From the NCBI RefSeq assembly GCF_000718255.1, contig NZ_JOFJ01000002.1, forward strand, positions 1 to 64,000: a stretch of 64,000 nucleotides of DNA, read 5' to 3'. This stretch comes from Spirillospora albida (GTDB lineage Bacteria > Actinomycetota > Actinomycetes > Streptosporangiales > Streptosporangiaceae). Shown here one piece after another: positions 34,633-43,943 of the stretch; the first letter of the stretch is position 1; every line of letters starts with the position of its first letter. Under the pieces are notes generated by a model, which had not been told where the DNA came from, made no database searches, and saw nothing but the letters and a program-made list of their open reading frames with translations. Both the position numbers and the translations under genes were made by a program.

Positions 34633-36636
34633 TCACCGTCCCGGCAAGCGCCGTGTCACCGTGGAGATCATTGTCTGGACCTCGCCGACCCTCAGCAGGC
34701 GGGTGAAGACCAGGTACAGGATGCCACCCCCGGCGCTGCCGACGGCGAGCGCCACCATCCCCGGGAGCATCCCCCGGCCGAGCGTGGCGTCGACGATCAT
34801 GTGCGTCGCGTACGCGAAACCGAGCAGCGGCCAGAGCGCGACGATCAGTTTCAGGTAGGTGAGGGCGACGCGGCGCCCGTCCATCCCGCCGAGCCGGCGC
34901 CGCAGGATCGCCCAGCCGACCAGGGCGCCGACCGTCTGGGCCAGCGCGAAGCCGCCCGCGATCCCCACGATGATCTTATCGGTGGGGAGCACGTGGTAGG
35001 CGGTGACCGTCATCGCGATCCCGGTCGCGACGACCGCGACGCTGACGAACGCGGGCGTGCGGGTGTCCTGCATCGAGTAGAAGACGCGCAGCATCAGCTG
35101 GTAGGCGGCGAACGGCACGAGCGCGATCGCGAACATCCGGAGCACGTCGGCGATGACCAGCGCGTCCGCCACCGAGGTCTGGCCGTGCGCGAACAGCACG
35201 ATGGTGATCTCGTCGGCGAGCGCCGCCATCAGCGCCGCCGCCGGCAAGATGATCACCGAGCAGAGCCGCAGGCCGCTGGAGAAGTCGTCGCGGACCTCCC
35301 GCATCCGCCCGGCCGCCGCGTGCTCGCTCATCCGGGGCAGCAGCGCCGTGATCACGGACACGCCGATGATCGCGTAGGGCAGCTGGAACAGCTGGTAGGC
35401 GTTGGTGTAGGGGGAGTAGCCGACGTCGCCGAGGCCGGCCTCTCGGCCGAGCTTGCCCGCCGAGTTCGCGAGGCGCGTCGTCACGGCGAACCCGATCTGA
35501 GTGATCAGGACGTAGGCGAGCGTCCAGGCGCCCATCCGGCCGATCGTGCCGAGCTCGCCCTTGCGGAAGTCCAGCCGGGGCCGCCAGCGGAAGCCGGACC
35601 CGCGCAGGGACGGCCACAGCGCGAGGGTCTGCAGCGCCATGCCGCCGATGGTGCCGCCCGCCAGCAGCGCGATCTCCCCGTCCGTGATCGATTCGGGGGT
35701 GACGGTGCCGCTCGCGACGAGCAGGAACGCCGCGGCGGTGCAGCAGATGACGATGTTGTTCAGGACGGGCGCCCACATCGGCGCCGCGAACCGCTTGCGG
35801 GTGTTGAGGATCGCCCCGGAGAACGCGCTCACGCCGAGGAAGAAGATCTGCACCGCGAACAGCCGGGTGAGCAGGACCGCGAGGTCGCGCTGCTCGTCCC
35901 GCCACGCGTCGGCGTAGATCGAGATGAACACCGGGCCGAGCGCCATCGCCGCCGCGGTGATGAGGGCGAGGCCGAGCACGGCGAGCGTGAACAGCCGCTG
36001 CTCGTAGCGGGCGCCGTACTGCGGGTCGCTCTCCCGCGCCCGCACGATCATCGGGACGACGACCGCCGTCAGCACGCCGCCGAGCAGCAGGTCGTACACG
36101 ATGAACGGGACGACGTTCGCGGTGTTGTAGACGTCGCCGAGCGCGCCGACGCCGAGCGCCGCGACGAGCATCGCGGTGCGCAGGAATCCGGTGATGCGAG
36201 ACGCCAGGGTCCCGACGGCCATGAGCGCACCGGACCGGAGCAGGCCGGACGCGCCCCCGCCCTTCCCGCCCTGTTCGGGCAGAGCGTCCACCACCGTGTC
36301 GGCCGCGCCGGCGGAGCCGGGGATGGGGATGTCGACGGCCGTCTCGGCCGCGGGCTGCCGCATGTGCGGCGGACCCTGGGGCGGGTTCTGCTGCCCGTAG
36401 GACGCCGGCCGGCCGTAGGGGGGCTGCTGGCCGTGGGACTGCTGGCCGTGGGACCGGGGGTCTTGCGGCTGGGGGCCGCGGGGGTAGGGCGGACGCTGCG
36501 GTCCGGCCTGGGGCGGTTCAGCCCGGGGTGCCCGTCCCGGCGGAATCGGGGGCGGTGGCCCTGGAGTCCTCGAAGGGTCCACGGGGCCCGGCCAGGGGTG
36601 GGCCTGGTTCTCCGGGTGCCGATCCCGATCCGTCAC
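34633..36636 (-). CDS. murJ: Lipid II flippase MurJ
   Basis: 667 residues from GTG at 36636, which has GGAGG 7 nt upstream. Residues 1 to about 125 are a Pro/Gln/Gly-rich cytoplasmic tail; the MOP-superfamily core follows with about 14 helices (ALMAVGTLASRITGFLRTAML, then LLGGVLTAVVVPM, LFAVQIFFLGVSAFSGAIL, and so on). It flips lipid II across the membrane for peptidoglycan synthesis. The start lies 119 nt inside the upstream DUF6049 gene, a long out-of-frame overlap. No pseudokinase is fused to the C-terminus. Confidence 0.94.
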   Translation of the reverse strand: MTDRDRHPENQAHPWPGPVDPSRTPGPPPPIPPGRAPRAEPPQAGPQRPPYPRGPQPQDPRSHGQQSHGQQPPYGRPASYGQQNPPQGPPHMRQPAAETAVDIPIPGSAGAADTVVDALPEQGGKGGGASGLLRSGALMAVGTLASRITGFLRTAMLVAALGVGALGDVYNTANVVPFIVYDLLLGGVLTAVVVPMIVRARESDPQYGARYEQRLFTLAVLGLALITAAAMALGPVFISIYADAWRDEQRDLAVLLTRLFAVQIFFLGVSAFSGAILNTRKRFAAPMWAPVLNNIVICCTAAAFLLVASGTVTPESITDGEIALLAGGTIGGMALQTLALWPSLRGSGFRWRPRLDFRKGELGTIGRMGAWTLAYVLITQIGFAVTTRLANSAGKLGREAGLGDVGYSPYTNAYQLFQLPYAIIGVSVITALLPRMSEHAAAGRMREVRDDFSSGLRLCSVIILPAAALMAALADEITIVLFAHGQTSVADALVIADVLRMFAIALVPFAAYQLMLRVFYSMQDTRTPAFVSVAVVATGIAMTVTAYHVLPTDKIIVGIAGGFALAQTVGALVGWAILRRRLGGMDGRRVALTYLKLIVALWPLLGFAYATHMIVDATLGRGMLPGMVALAVGSAGGGILYLVFTRLLRVGEVQTMISTVTRRLPGR

Positions 36637-38758
36637 CGGCTGCCTCCGCTTTCCGGCGGCGCCTCGCTCTGAGGGCCCGCACTCCGACGCCCACGAAGAG
36701 TACGGCAAGTCCGCCGCCCGTGATGAGCAGCGCGAGCCGTCCGTACCCGGTGGTGCGGACGGTGATGTCGGCGCCCTCGCCGAACTCCCGGCCGCCCGAC
36801 CCGGGTATTTCGAGTCCCAGATGGACGCCGAAGTTCCCGTTTCCGGCGGCCTCGGCGGGGATCCACCGCTGGACGCGCTCCCCCGGGCTCAGCTCGATCG
36901 TCTGCTCGTCGGCGTCGAGCTCCCCGAGCCGCAGCTTGGCGCTGTTCTCGGACGTCGCGGTCAGGCGGACGCGCACGGACTGGCCGGGCAGCGTGTTCTC
37001 GATCGTCACCGGCAGCCGGCCGGAGCTGCCCGCCATGTTGACGCGCCTGTTCTTCGTGGTGACGATGCGGACCAGGCCCATCTCCTGGGCGAGCGCCTCC
37101 GCGAGCTCGACCCGCGCGCGCTTGGCGGGGCCCGCGCGCCCGCGCCAGGCCGCCGACTGGACCCGCAGCACGGCGCGCTCGTAGGAGATGTTGATCGGAT
37201 CCGTCATCACGGCGCGGAACGTGGCGGCGCGCCGGGCGATGCCGCGGACCTGCTCCAGATGGCCCGCGCCGAGCTCGTACACCTCGTAGTCGTCCTTGTA
37301 CCCGCGGAACGTCCGGGCCTGGGGCCGCTCGGCCTCGATCTTGCCGAGCGACGCCGCGTCCAGCCAGGGCGCCCCGGAGGTGAACGCGAGGAGGTTCTTG
37401 GCGACCCCGCCCGCCGGGTTCCAGTGCCGGTCCGGCGCGATGACGACGGTGCGCCGGACGTTCGGCGCCTCCGCCGCGATCATCGCGGTCTCGGCGAGGA
37501 ACCGCTGCTCGGTCAGCAGCGCTCCGCCGGGCGCCGCGGAGCCGCCGCTGACGACCTCGTTCAGCGTCTCGTCGTACAGCAGCGCCCTCTCGGTGCCCTG
37601 CGTCAGGGTCGGGAGCGCGGTCGTGGCGTTCGGCAGGCCGACGGCCGGGTCCTCGAACTGGGAGCTGCTCATCAGGAAGGCGCCACCGTCCTTCAGGGCG
37701 TGCCCGGCGAGCTGGTCGAGCGTGCCCTGCCCGGCGGCGCCGGACGGCGGCCAGGCGATGCGCGAGTTCGCGGCGCGCCCGAGGACCTCCGTCGCGACCC
37801 CGGTGTTCCGCCGGTCGAAGGCGATCGCGAGGTCGCGGGCGGGCTTGGGCTGCGCGGCCCGGACCAGGGCGACGACGTCGGGGTCGGCGTACGGGAGCGT
37901 GAAGTACGGATCGTTCGCGGACGCCTTCTTCAGCGCCTCCAGCCACGCCGCGGCGGCGGTGCTCTTGGCCTTCTGAACGGACTTCTCCGAGCCGGGCGGC
38001 CGCACGACGTAGTTGCGGGACGCCATGTACCGGACGTCGTCCAGCAGGGCGGGGTCGATGCCCCACGTGACGGGGGCGGCGGTGGTGGACGCGGCGGTGA
38101 CGAGGTCGTGGAGCCGTCCGCCGGCGGCCAGGTCCTTCTCGAGCCGGTCGTCCAGGAACGTCTGGTCGTTCGCGCGGTGCTGGCGGTCGATGAGGGGCAG
38201 GACCCAGCCGATGGTGACGCGGTTCGGTTTCTGGCCCTTGGGGACGAACGTCAGGAACGTGGTGACTCCGCCCACGACCTGCTGGGCGGAGTTCAGGACC
38301 TCGACGCCGACCGGGTAGACGCCGAACGTGCGCAGCCCGAGCGCCTTCGCCGTGGTGCCGATCGTCCAGTTCTGGCGGGCTCCCGCCGCCGTGACCTGCA
38401 GCGGCTGCGGCGGCAGGGCGTTCGGCAGGGCGGACGGGTTCGCGGCCTTGGCGAGCTGCTCGATCTGGCCGCGGCTGGTGACCGGGACGCTCCGGTAGCG
38501 GAGCCGGATGGTCACCCCGTCGATCCGCCGCCCCGACCGGTTGTGCGCGCTGCCGCCGATCTGGATCTCGGAGTCGGCGCGGACGGTCTTCGGCGTCAGC
38601 TTCGTCAGCGCCACGGTGACCGGGGGGCGCTTGCGGGTCGCGGCCGTGAGGGCGGGCGGGGACGCGGCGGCTCGCCCCTGCGGTGGGAGGGGCAGGGCCG
38701 CGCCCAGCAGGCAGGGCAGCACGGCGGCCAGCGCGGCCGCGCGTTTGACCGTTCTCAC
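36518..38758 (-). CDS. DUF6049 family exported membrane protein
   Basis: 746 residues from GTG at 38758 with GAGGGAC upstream. An N-terminal signal peptide (VKRAAALAAVLPCLLGAALPLPP) leads into a large extracytoplasmic region; one membrane helix near 685-706 (LALLITGGGLAVLFVGVGVRAL) precedes a basic and Pro-rich cytoplasmic tail. Actinobacteria place this family directly upstream of murJ. The middle third reads like a glycoside-hydrolase-type or polysaccharide-deacetylase-type fold, but no catalytic motif is clear. Probably assists MurJ or lipid II metabolism; function unproven. Confidence 0.88.
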   Translation of the reverse strand: MRTVKRAAALAAVLPCLLGAALPLPPQGRAAASPPALTAATRKRPPVTVALTKLTPKTVRADSEIQIGGSAHNRSGRRIDGVTIRLRYRSVPVTSRGQIEQLAKAANPSALPNALPPQPLQVTAAGARQNWTIGTTAKALGLRTFGVYPVGVEVLNSAQQVVGGVTTFLTFVPKGQKPNRVTIGWVLPLIDRQHRANDQTFLDDRLEKDLAAGGRLHDLVTAASTTAAPVTWGIDPALLDDVRYMASRNYVVRPPGSEKSVQKAKSTAAAAWLEALKKASANDPYFTLPYADPDVVALVRAAQPKPARDLAIAFDRRNTGVATEVLGRAANSRIAWPPSGAAGQGTLDQLAGHALKDGGAFLMSSSQFEDPAVGLPNATTALPTLTQGTERALLYDETLNEVVSGGSAAPGGALLTEQRFLAETAMIAAEAPNVRRTVVIAPDRHWNPAGGVAKNLLAFTSGAPWLDAASLGKIEAERPQARTFRGYKDDYEVYELGAGHLEQVRGIARRAATFRAVMTDPINISYERAVLRVQSAAWRGRAGPAKRARVELAEALAQEMGLVRIVTTKNRRVNMAGSSGRLPVTIENTLPGQSVRVRLTATSENSAKLRLGELDADEQTIELSPGERVQRWIPAEAAGNGNFGVHLGLEIPGSGGREFGEGADITVRTTGYGRLALLITGGGLAVLFVGVGVRALRARRRRKAEAAGDGSGSAPGEPGPPLAGPRGPFEDSRATAPDSAGTGTPG

Positions 38759-38929
38759 GCCGTGTCCCTCACCCCGCCGCGTCCGCCCGCCGGCCGCCCG
38801 CTGCTCGGGCCGCCTCGGGACGGCGGGCGTCGTAGTCCCGCACCACGGCCCCGATGGTAGCCCCGACGTCGGGCACGCCAGACCGTTCCGCCCGCCCGCC
38901 GTCCGGATTGGTCCGGTCCGACGGGAAGA

Positions 38930-39478
38930 TCACCGAGCCCGGTGGAGGGCCGGGGAGTCGGTGCGGACGGCCGGGTCCGTGGTGAACGAGCCGAGGTCGA
39001 CGGGTTTCGCCTGGCAGAGCGAGTAGAGGCTCTGGCCGCGGATGCCGAGGGCCGTGGACGCCTCCCCCGTGGGCGTGTAGACGACCTCGTCGGCCTGGAG
39101 CCCCTCCACGAGCCGGTGGTCGATGAGGAGCGGCATGGTGTCCGGCAGGAGGAGCGGGCAGACGAGGTCGGCGGCGTACTCGGTGGCCGAGTTGATCACG
39201 TCCGGGCGGGCCGGGAAGAGGCTCCGCGCGCCGACGGCACGCCGGATCGCGGCCGGGTCGGGCCGGGCGCCCGCGGGGACGATCACCCCGGTCAGGAAGC
39301 GGTGCCCGGGTCTCATATCGTCGCAGTCGTACACGCGGGTCACCAGGCAGCGGTCCGCCGGCAGGCCGAGCGCCTTCGGCAGCTCGTCCGCGTGGGAGAG
39401 CCCGATGGGCAACCGCACGATCTCGTGCACGGTCTCCCATTCGAGCAGCGCGCGATGGATGGCGAGAGCGTCCTTCAT
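38930..39478 (-). CDS. YbaK/EbsC family protein
   Basis: 182 residues from ATG at 39478, which has GGAG 6 nt upstream; an ATG 12 nt earlier is possible. The fold pattern of aminoacyl-tRNA deacylases is visible: VHEIVRLP, DELPKALGLPADRCLVTRVY, INSATEYAADLVCPLLLP, LIDHRLVEGLQADEVVYTPTGE and STALGIRGQSLYSL. The usual catalytic lysine of bacterial YbaK is not evident, so editing activity is uncertain. Divergent from cca. Confidence 0.78.
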   Translation of the reverse strand: MKDALAIHRALLEWETVHEIVRLPIGLSHADELPKALGLPADRCLVTRVYDCDDMRPGHRFLTGVIVPAGARPDPAAIRRAVGARSLFPARPDVINSATEYAADLVCPLLLPDTMPLLIDHRLVEGLQADEVVYTPTGEASTALGIRGQSLYSLCQAKPVDLGSFTTDPAVRTDSPALHRAR

Positions 39479-39838
39479 GATCGGCTCCATCCGGCGGGGC
39501 TGGCCCCGCACACCCCCGAACTGGTTCTGTTCACCCCGTGGTGTTCCGTGCTGCGCACCTCCCACTTCGCGGGGGAACACCCCATATACCCCACCTGACC
39601 GGACTAACCCTCGATCCGCCGCAGGCACTCTCGGCCCCGGGGGGCGACCGCGGTCCCGCCGTCTCCCGCTACCGTTGTCACCACCGGAAGCTCACCGGCG
39701 GCCGCATCGGCCCGATCGGGGGTGTCCAGAAGGTAACCCGGGTATCGCGCCATGTGAAGTGTCCAAAGTCCTGCCTCGGACGGCTCCTTTGCGCGGAAAA
39801 TCCCCTTTGTCAGCCCGCCGATCAAGGAAATACGCTCG
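39479..39838. promoter_or_regulatory. Divergent ybaK-like / cca intergenic region
   Basis: 360 nt, no gene. An AT-richer patch around 39578-39590 (CCATATACC, read TATATGG on the minus strand) could be a -10 region for the YbaK-like gene. I see no strong consensus promoter for cca. Confidence 0.35.
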
Positions 39839-41362
39839 ATGGCCGTGCCGAAGCAGAACGTGACCCCTCATTCCGGCGACATCGGCCCGGAAGGTGGCCC
39901 CATGGCCGACACCTCGCCCACCGGCGCGCCGAGCGCGGAGCTCTCCGGCCCGCGGGCCACGGCCATCGCCGAGCTGCTGCGGCGGATCGCCCCCGTCGCG
40001 GACGGGCTCGGCGAGCGGTTCGCGGCGGCCGGATACGAGCTCGCCCTCGTCGGCGGCCCCGTCCGGGACGCGCTGCTCCGCCGCGAGACCAAGGACGTCG
40101 ACCTCACCACCGACGCCCCGCCCGAGAAGATCCTGGAGCTCGTCAAGGGCTGGGCGGACAACATCTGGACGATCGGCATCGAGTTCGGCACCGTCGGCCT
40201 CCACAAGGACGGCGCCGAACTGGAGATCACCACCTACCGCAGCGAGTCGTACGACCCGAGGTCGCGCAAGCCCGAGGTCTCCTACGGGACCTCCCTCGTG
40301 GAGGACCTCCGCCGGCGCGACTTCGCCGTGAACGCCATGGCGGCCCGCCTCCCCGGGTACGAGTTCGTCGACCCCTTCGGCGGCCTCACCGATCTGCAGC
40401 GGCAGGTCCTGCGCACGCCGGGACGTCCCGAGGACTCCTTCAGCGACGACCCGCTGCGGATGCTGCGCGCGGCCCGGTTCGCGTCCCAGCTCGGCTTCAC
40501 CGTCGCGCCCGACGTCGTCCAGGCGATGAAGGACATGGCGGAGCGCATCGAGATCGTGTCCGCGGAACGGGTCCGGGACGAGCTGAGCAAGCTGCTCTGC
40601 GGCGCGTACCCGCGGCAGGGCCTCGCGCTCCTCGTCGACACCGGCCTCGCCGAACACGTCCTGCCCGAGCTGCCGAAGCTCCGCCTGGAGATCGACGAGC
40701 ACCACCGCCACAAGGACGTCTACGAGCACTCGCTGATCGTCCTGGAGCAGGCCATCGCCCAGGAGGAGGACGGCCCCGACCTCGTGCTTCGGCTGGCCGC
40801 GCTCCTGCACGACATCGGCAAGCCGAAGACCCGGCGGTTCGAGGCGGGCGGCCGCGTCTCGTTCCACCACCACGAGGTCGTCGGCGCGAAGATGACGCGC
40901 AAGCGGCTGACCGCCCTGCGCTACCCCAAGGACACCGTCAACGAGGTGTCGCGGCTGGTGGAGCTGCACCTCCGGTTCCATGGCTACGGCACCGGCGAAT
41001 GGACGGACTCCGCCGTCCGGCGGTACGTCCGGGACGCGGGGCCGCTGCTGACCCGCCTCCACAAGCTGACGCGCGCCGACTGCACCACCCGCAACAAGCG
41101 GAAGGCCGACCGGCTCCGCCGCACCTACGACGACCTCGAGACGCGGATCGACCGGCTCGCCGAGGAAGAGGAGCTCGCCGCGATCCGCCCCGAGATCGAC
41201 GGCAACGAGATCCAGGAGATCCTCGGCATCGCGCCGGGGCCGCTCGTCGGCAAGGCGTACAGGTTCCTGCTGGAGGTGCGCCTCGACCGCGGCCTCATCG
41301 GCAAGGAGGCCGCGGCCGACGAGCTGCGCCGGTGGGCCGCCGAGGAGGGGATCGGGGCGTGA
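39839..41362 (+). CDS. cca: CCA tRNA nucleotidyltransferase
   Basis: 507 residues from ATG at 39839 (AAGGAAA 8 nt upstream); an ATG at 39902 with GGAAGG is equally plausible. It adds or repairs the 3' CCA of tRNAs. The nucleotidyltransferase motifs are LVGGPVRDALL and DVDLTTDAPPE, then RRRDFAVNAMA and DPLRMLRAARFASQLGF. An HD hydrolase domain follows (LLHDIGKPKTRR). One tRNA in this window (Ala) lacks an encoded CCA and would need it. Coupled to bioA by a GTGA overlap. Confidence 0.95.
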   Translation: MAVPKQNVTPHSGDIGPEGGPMADTSPTGAPSAELSGPRATAIAELLRRIAPVADGLGERFAAAGYELALVGGPVRDALLRRETKDVDLTTDAPPEKILELVKGWADNIWTIGIEFGTVGLHKDGAELEITTYRSESYDPRSRKPEVSYGTSLVEDLRRRDFAVNAMAARLPGYEFVDPFGGLTDLQRQVLRTPGRPEDSFSDDPLRMLRAARFASQLGFTVAPDVVQAMKDMAERIEIVSAERVRDELSKLLCGAYPRQGLALLVDTGLAEHVLPELPKLRLEIDEHHRHKDVYEHSLIVLEQAIAQEEDGPDLVLRLAALLHDIGKPKTRRFEAGGRVSFHHHEVVGAKMTRKRLTALRYPKDTVNEVSRLVELHLRFHGYGTGEWTDSAVRRYVRDAGPLLTRLHKLTRADCTTRNKRKADRLRRTYDDLETRIDRLAEEEELAAIRPEIDGNEIQEILGIAPGPLVGKAYRFLLEVRLDRGLIGKEAAADELRRWAAEEGIGA

Positions 41363-42672
41363 TCGGGCTCCAGCTGGGGCGGATGAGCCCGCGCGAGGCC
41401 GAGCGCCTCCTCGCGTTCGACCGCGAGCACATCTGGCACCCGTACGCGGCGATGCCGGCCGCGACGCCCGTCCACCCCGTCGTCTCGGCCGCCGGGACGC
41501 GGCTCACCCTCGCCGACGGCACCGAGCTGATCGACGGCATGTCGTCCTGGTGGGCGGCGATCCACGGCTACGACGTTCCGGAGCTGAACGCCGCCGCCAC
41601 CCGCCAGCTCGGCAAGATGGCGCACGTCATGTTCGGCGGGCTCACCCACCCCGCCGCCGTCCACCTCGCCGAGCGCCTCGTCGCGCTGACGCCCGAGCCG
41701 CTCACCAAGGTCTTCTTCGCCGACTCCGGCTCCGTCGCGGTCGAGGTCGCGATCAAGATGGCGCTCCAGTACTGGCGGTCGCGCGGACGTCCCGAGCGGC
41801 ACCGGCTGCTGACCGTCCGGGGCGGCTACCACGGCGACACGTTCGGCGACATGGCCGTCTGCGACCCAGTGAACGGCATGCACCACCTGTTCTCGGACGT
41901 CCTCGCGAAGCACGTGTTCGCGCCGCCGCCGCCGCTCGGCCATACCGCCGACCCCGACCCCGCCTACCTGGACGACCTCGCGAACCTCGCCGCCGCGCAC
42001 GCCCACGAACTCGCCGGGATCATCGTCGAGCCGATCGTCCAGGGCGCCGGCGGCATGCGCTTCTACGCGCCCGAGTACCTGCGGGCGCTCCGCGACATCG
42101 CCGACGAGCACGGCATCCTGCTCATCCTGGACGAGATCGCCACCGGCTTCGGCCGGACGGGTGAGCTGTGGGGCTGCGACCACGCCGAGGTCACGCCCGA
42201 CATCATGTGCCTGGGCAAGGCCCTGACCGGCGGATACCTCACGATGGCGGCGACTCTCTGCACGGACCGCGTCGCGGACGGCATCGCGTCCGGCGAGGCC
42301 GGGACGCTGATGCACGGCCCGACCTTCATGGCGAACCCGCTGGCCGCCGCCGTCGCGTCCGCGTCCATCGACCTCCTCCTCTCCCGCGACTGGCGGGACG
42401 AGGTGGACACGATCGAGGCGCACCTCACGACCGGCCTCGCCGGTGCGGAGGAGCTGCCCGGGGTGGCGGACGTCCGCGTCCTCGGCGCCATCGGCGTCGT
42501 GGAGGCGCGCGAACCGGTCGACGTCCAGGCCGTCCAGGACATCGCCATGGCCTGCGGCGTCTGGCTCCGCCCCTTCGGAAAGCTGGTCTACACGATGCCG
42601 CCGTACGTCAGCACGGAGGACGACATCGACCACATCACGTCCGCGCTGTGGGCGATCGCCGAGTCCCTCTGA
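41359..42672 (+). CDS. bioA: Adenosylmethionine-8-amino-7-oxononanoate aminotransferase
   Basis: 437 residues from GTG at 41359 overlapping the cca stop; ATG at 41383 is an alternative. It makes 7,8-diaminononanoate from KAPA in biotin synthesis. Signatures: IWHPYAAMP, the WWAAIHGY substrate loop (SSWWAAIHGYDVPELN), GGYHGDTFGDMAVCDP, LILDEIATGFGRTGELWGCDHA, and the cofactor lysine in LGKALTGGYLTMAATL. bioB, bioD and bioF are not in the window, so bioA is separated from the rest of the pathway. The 3' end overlaps the opposing MFS gene by 38 nt. Confidence 0.95.
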   Translation: MIGLQLGRMSPREAERLLAFDREHIWHPYAAMPAATPVHPVVSAAGTRLTLADGTELIDGMSSWWAAIHGYDVPELNAAATRQLGKMAHVMFGGLTHPAAVHLAERLVALTPEPLTKVFFADSGSVAVEVAIKMALQYWRSRGRPERHRLLTVRGGYHGDTFGDMAVCDPVNGMHHLFSDVLAKHVFAPPPPLGHTADPDPAYLDDLANLAAAHAHELAGIIVEPIVQGAGGMRFYAPEYLRALRDIADEHGILLILDEIATGFGRTGELWGCDHAEVTPDIMCLGKALTGGYLTMAATLCTDRVADGIASGEAGTLMHGPTFMANPLAAAVASASIDLLLSRDWRDEVDTIEAHLTTGLAGAEELPGVADVRVLGAIGVVEAREPVDVQAVQDIAMACGVWLRPFGKLVYTMPPYVSTEDDIDHITSALWAIAESL

Positions 42673-43915
42673 CGTACAGCAGGGCGCCCGCCGCGTAGGC
42701 GGCGGCGACGGCGCCCAGCATGGCCGGCGACCGCCCGTCCGCCGGCAGCGCCGCGGCCGCGACGGCGGCGGCCGCGGCGAACATCGCGTTGAAGAGCATG
42801 TCGTACACGGCGAACACCCGGCCGAGGAACGCGTCGTCGATCCGCTCCTGCAGCGTGGTGTCGACGCATAGCTTCACGCCCTGCGACACGACGCCCAGCA
42901 CGAACGACAGGCCGGCCCACGGCACCTCGCCGAACGGCAGGCCGAGGGCGCACACCGCCACGGCCGCCGTGCCCAGAAGCCCCGCCGTCCACGCCTCCTT
43001 GCCGACGCGCCGCACCGCCATCGGCGTGACGAGCGCCGCCGCGAAGAACCCCGCCCCGGACAACCCCAGCATGACGGCCGCCTTCGCGAGCCCCGCGTCC
43101 GCGCCGGCGGCGAACGCGTTCCGGCACAGCAGCAGCGTCATGATGAGGAAGACGCCGTAGAGGAAGCGGTGGAACGCGATGACGCCCAGCGCGTACGCGG
43201 CCGGCCGCCGCTCCGCGAGATGCCGCGCCCCGTCAACGAGGCCGCCGAGGACGTCCCGCAGCTCCTCCGCCAGCCCGTGGCCGGCCCCGCCTACCTCGGG
43301 CGGCCCCAGCAGCCCCCTGGGCAGCGACGTCGCGACGAGCCCAGCGCCGAGGAACAGCGCCGACGCCGTGACGAGGATGAGCGCCGTCCCGTCCGTCCCA
43401 GCCCCGAAGACGCTCCGCAGCAGATAGCCGATCCCGGCGCCCACGAACGCGACGACCGTCCCCGACGTGACCGAGAACGCGTTCGCCGTGACGAGTTGCT
43501 CGCCGCGCACCACATGGGGCAGCGCGGCCGACAGCGCCGCCAGGAAGAACCGGTTCACCCCGAGGACGGCGAGGACGCCGCAGAAGAACACGGCCCCGTC
43601 CTGCCCGGCCGCGACCAGCCCCGCGACACCCAGCACCAGAACCGCCCGCAGGACGGGCGCCCACAGGAGGATCTGCCGGCGCTGCCACCGATCGATGAAC
43701 ACCCCGGCGAACGGACCCAGCACCGAGTAGGGCAGCAGCATCACCGCGAACGCGGCCGCCGCCTTGCCCGCCGTGGTCTGCCGCTCCGGAGAGAAGAAGA
43801 CGTAACCGGCGAGTGCCACCTGGAAGACGCCGTCGGTGAGCTGGGAGGCGATCCGCGTCCCATAGAGCCGGCGGAAGTCACGCCCCCGCACGATCCCCCG
43901 CAACTCACCCCACAC
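42635..43915 (-). CDS. Major facilitator superfamily transporter
   Basis: 426 residues from GTG at 43915. About 12 membrane helices; the start RGRDFRRLYGTRIASQLTDGVFQVAL and the loop GVFIDRWQRRQILLWAPVLRA (motif A-like, DRWQRR) match MFS exporters of the enterobactin/macrolide-efflux type. Weak ribosome-binding site. It converges with bioA and overlaps it by 38 nt tail to tail. A biotin link is not supported by sequence. Confidence 0.88.
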   Translation of the reverse strand: MWGELRGIVRGRDFRRLYGTRIASQLTDGVFQVALAGYVFFSPERQTTAGKAAAAFAVMLLPYSVLGPFAGVFIDRWQRRQILLWAPVLRAVLVLGVAGLVAAGQDGAVFFCGVLAVLGVNRFFLAALSAALPHVVRGEQLVTANAFSVTSGTVVAFVGAGIGYLLRSVFGAGTDGTALILVTASALFLGAGLVATSLPRGLLGPPEVGGAGHGLAEELRDVLGGLVDGARHLAERRPAAYALGVIAFHRFLYGVFLIMTLLLCRNAFAAGADAGLAKAAVMLGLSGAGFFAAALVTPMAVRRVGKEAWTAGLLGTAAVAVCALGLPFGEVPWAGLSFVLGVVSQGVKLCVDTTLQERIDDAFLGRVFAVYDMLFNAMFAAAAAVAAAALPADGRSPAMLGAVAAAYAAGALLYVRGTRRSPTART

Positions 43916-43943
43916 CCGGGGAACTCTATGCGCCCCGCCGAGC

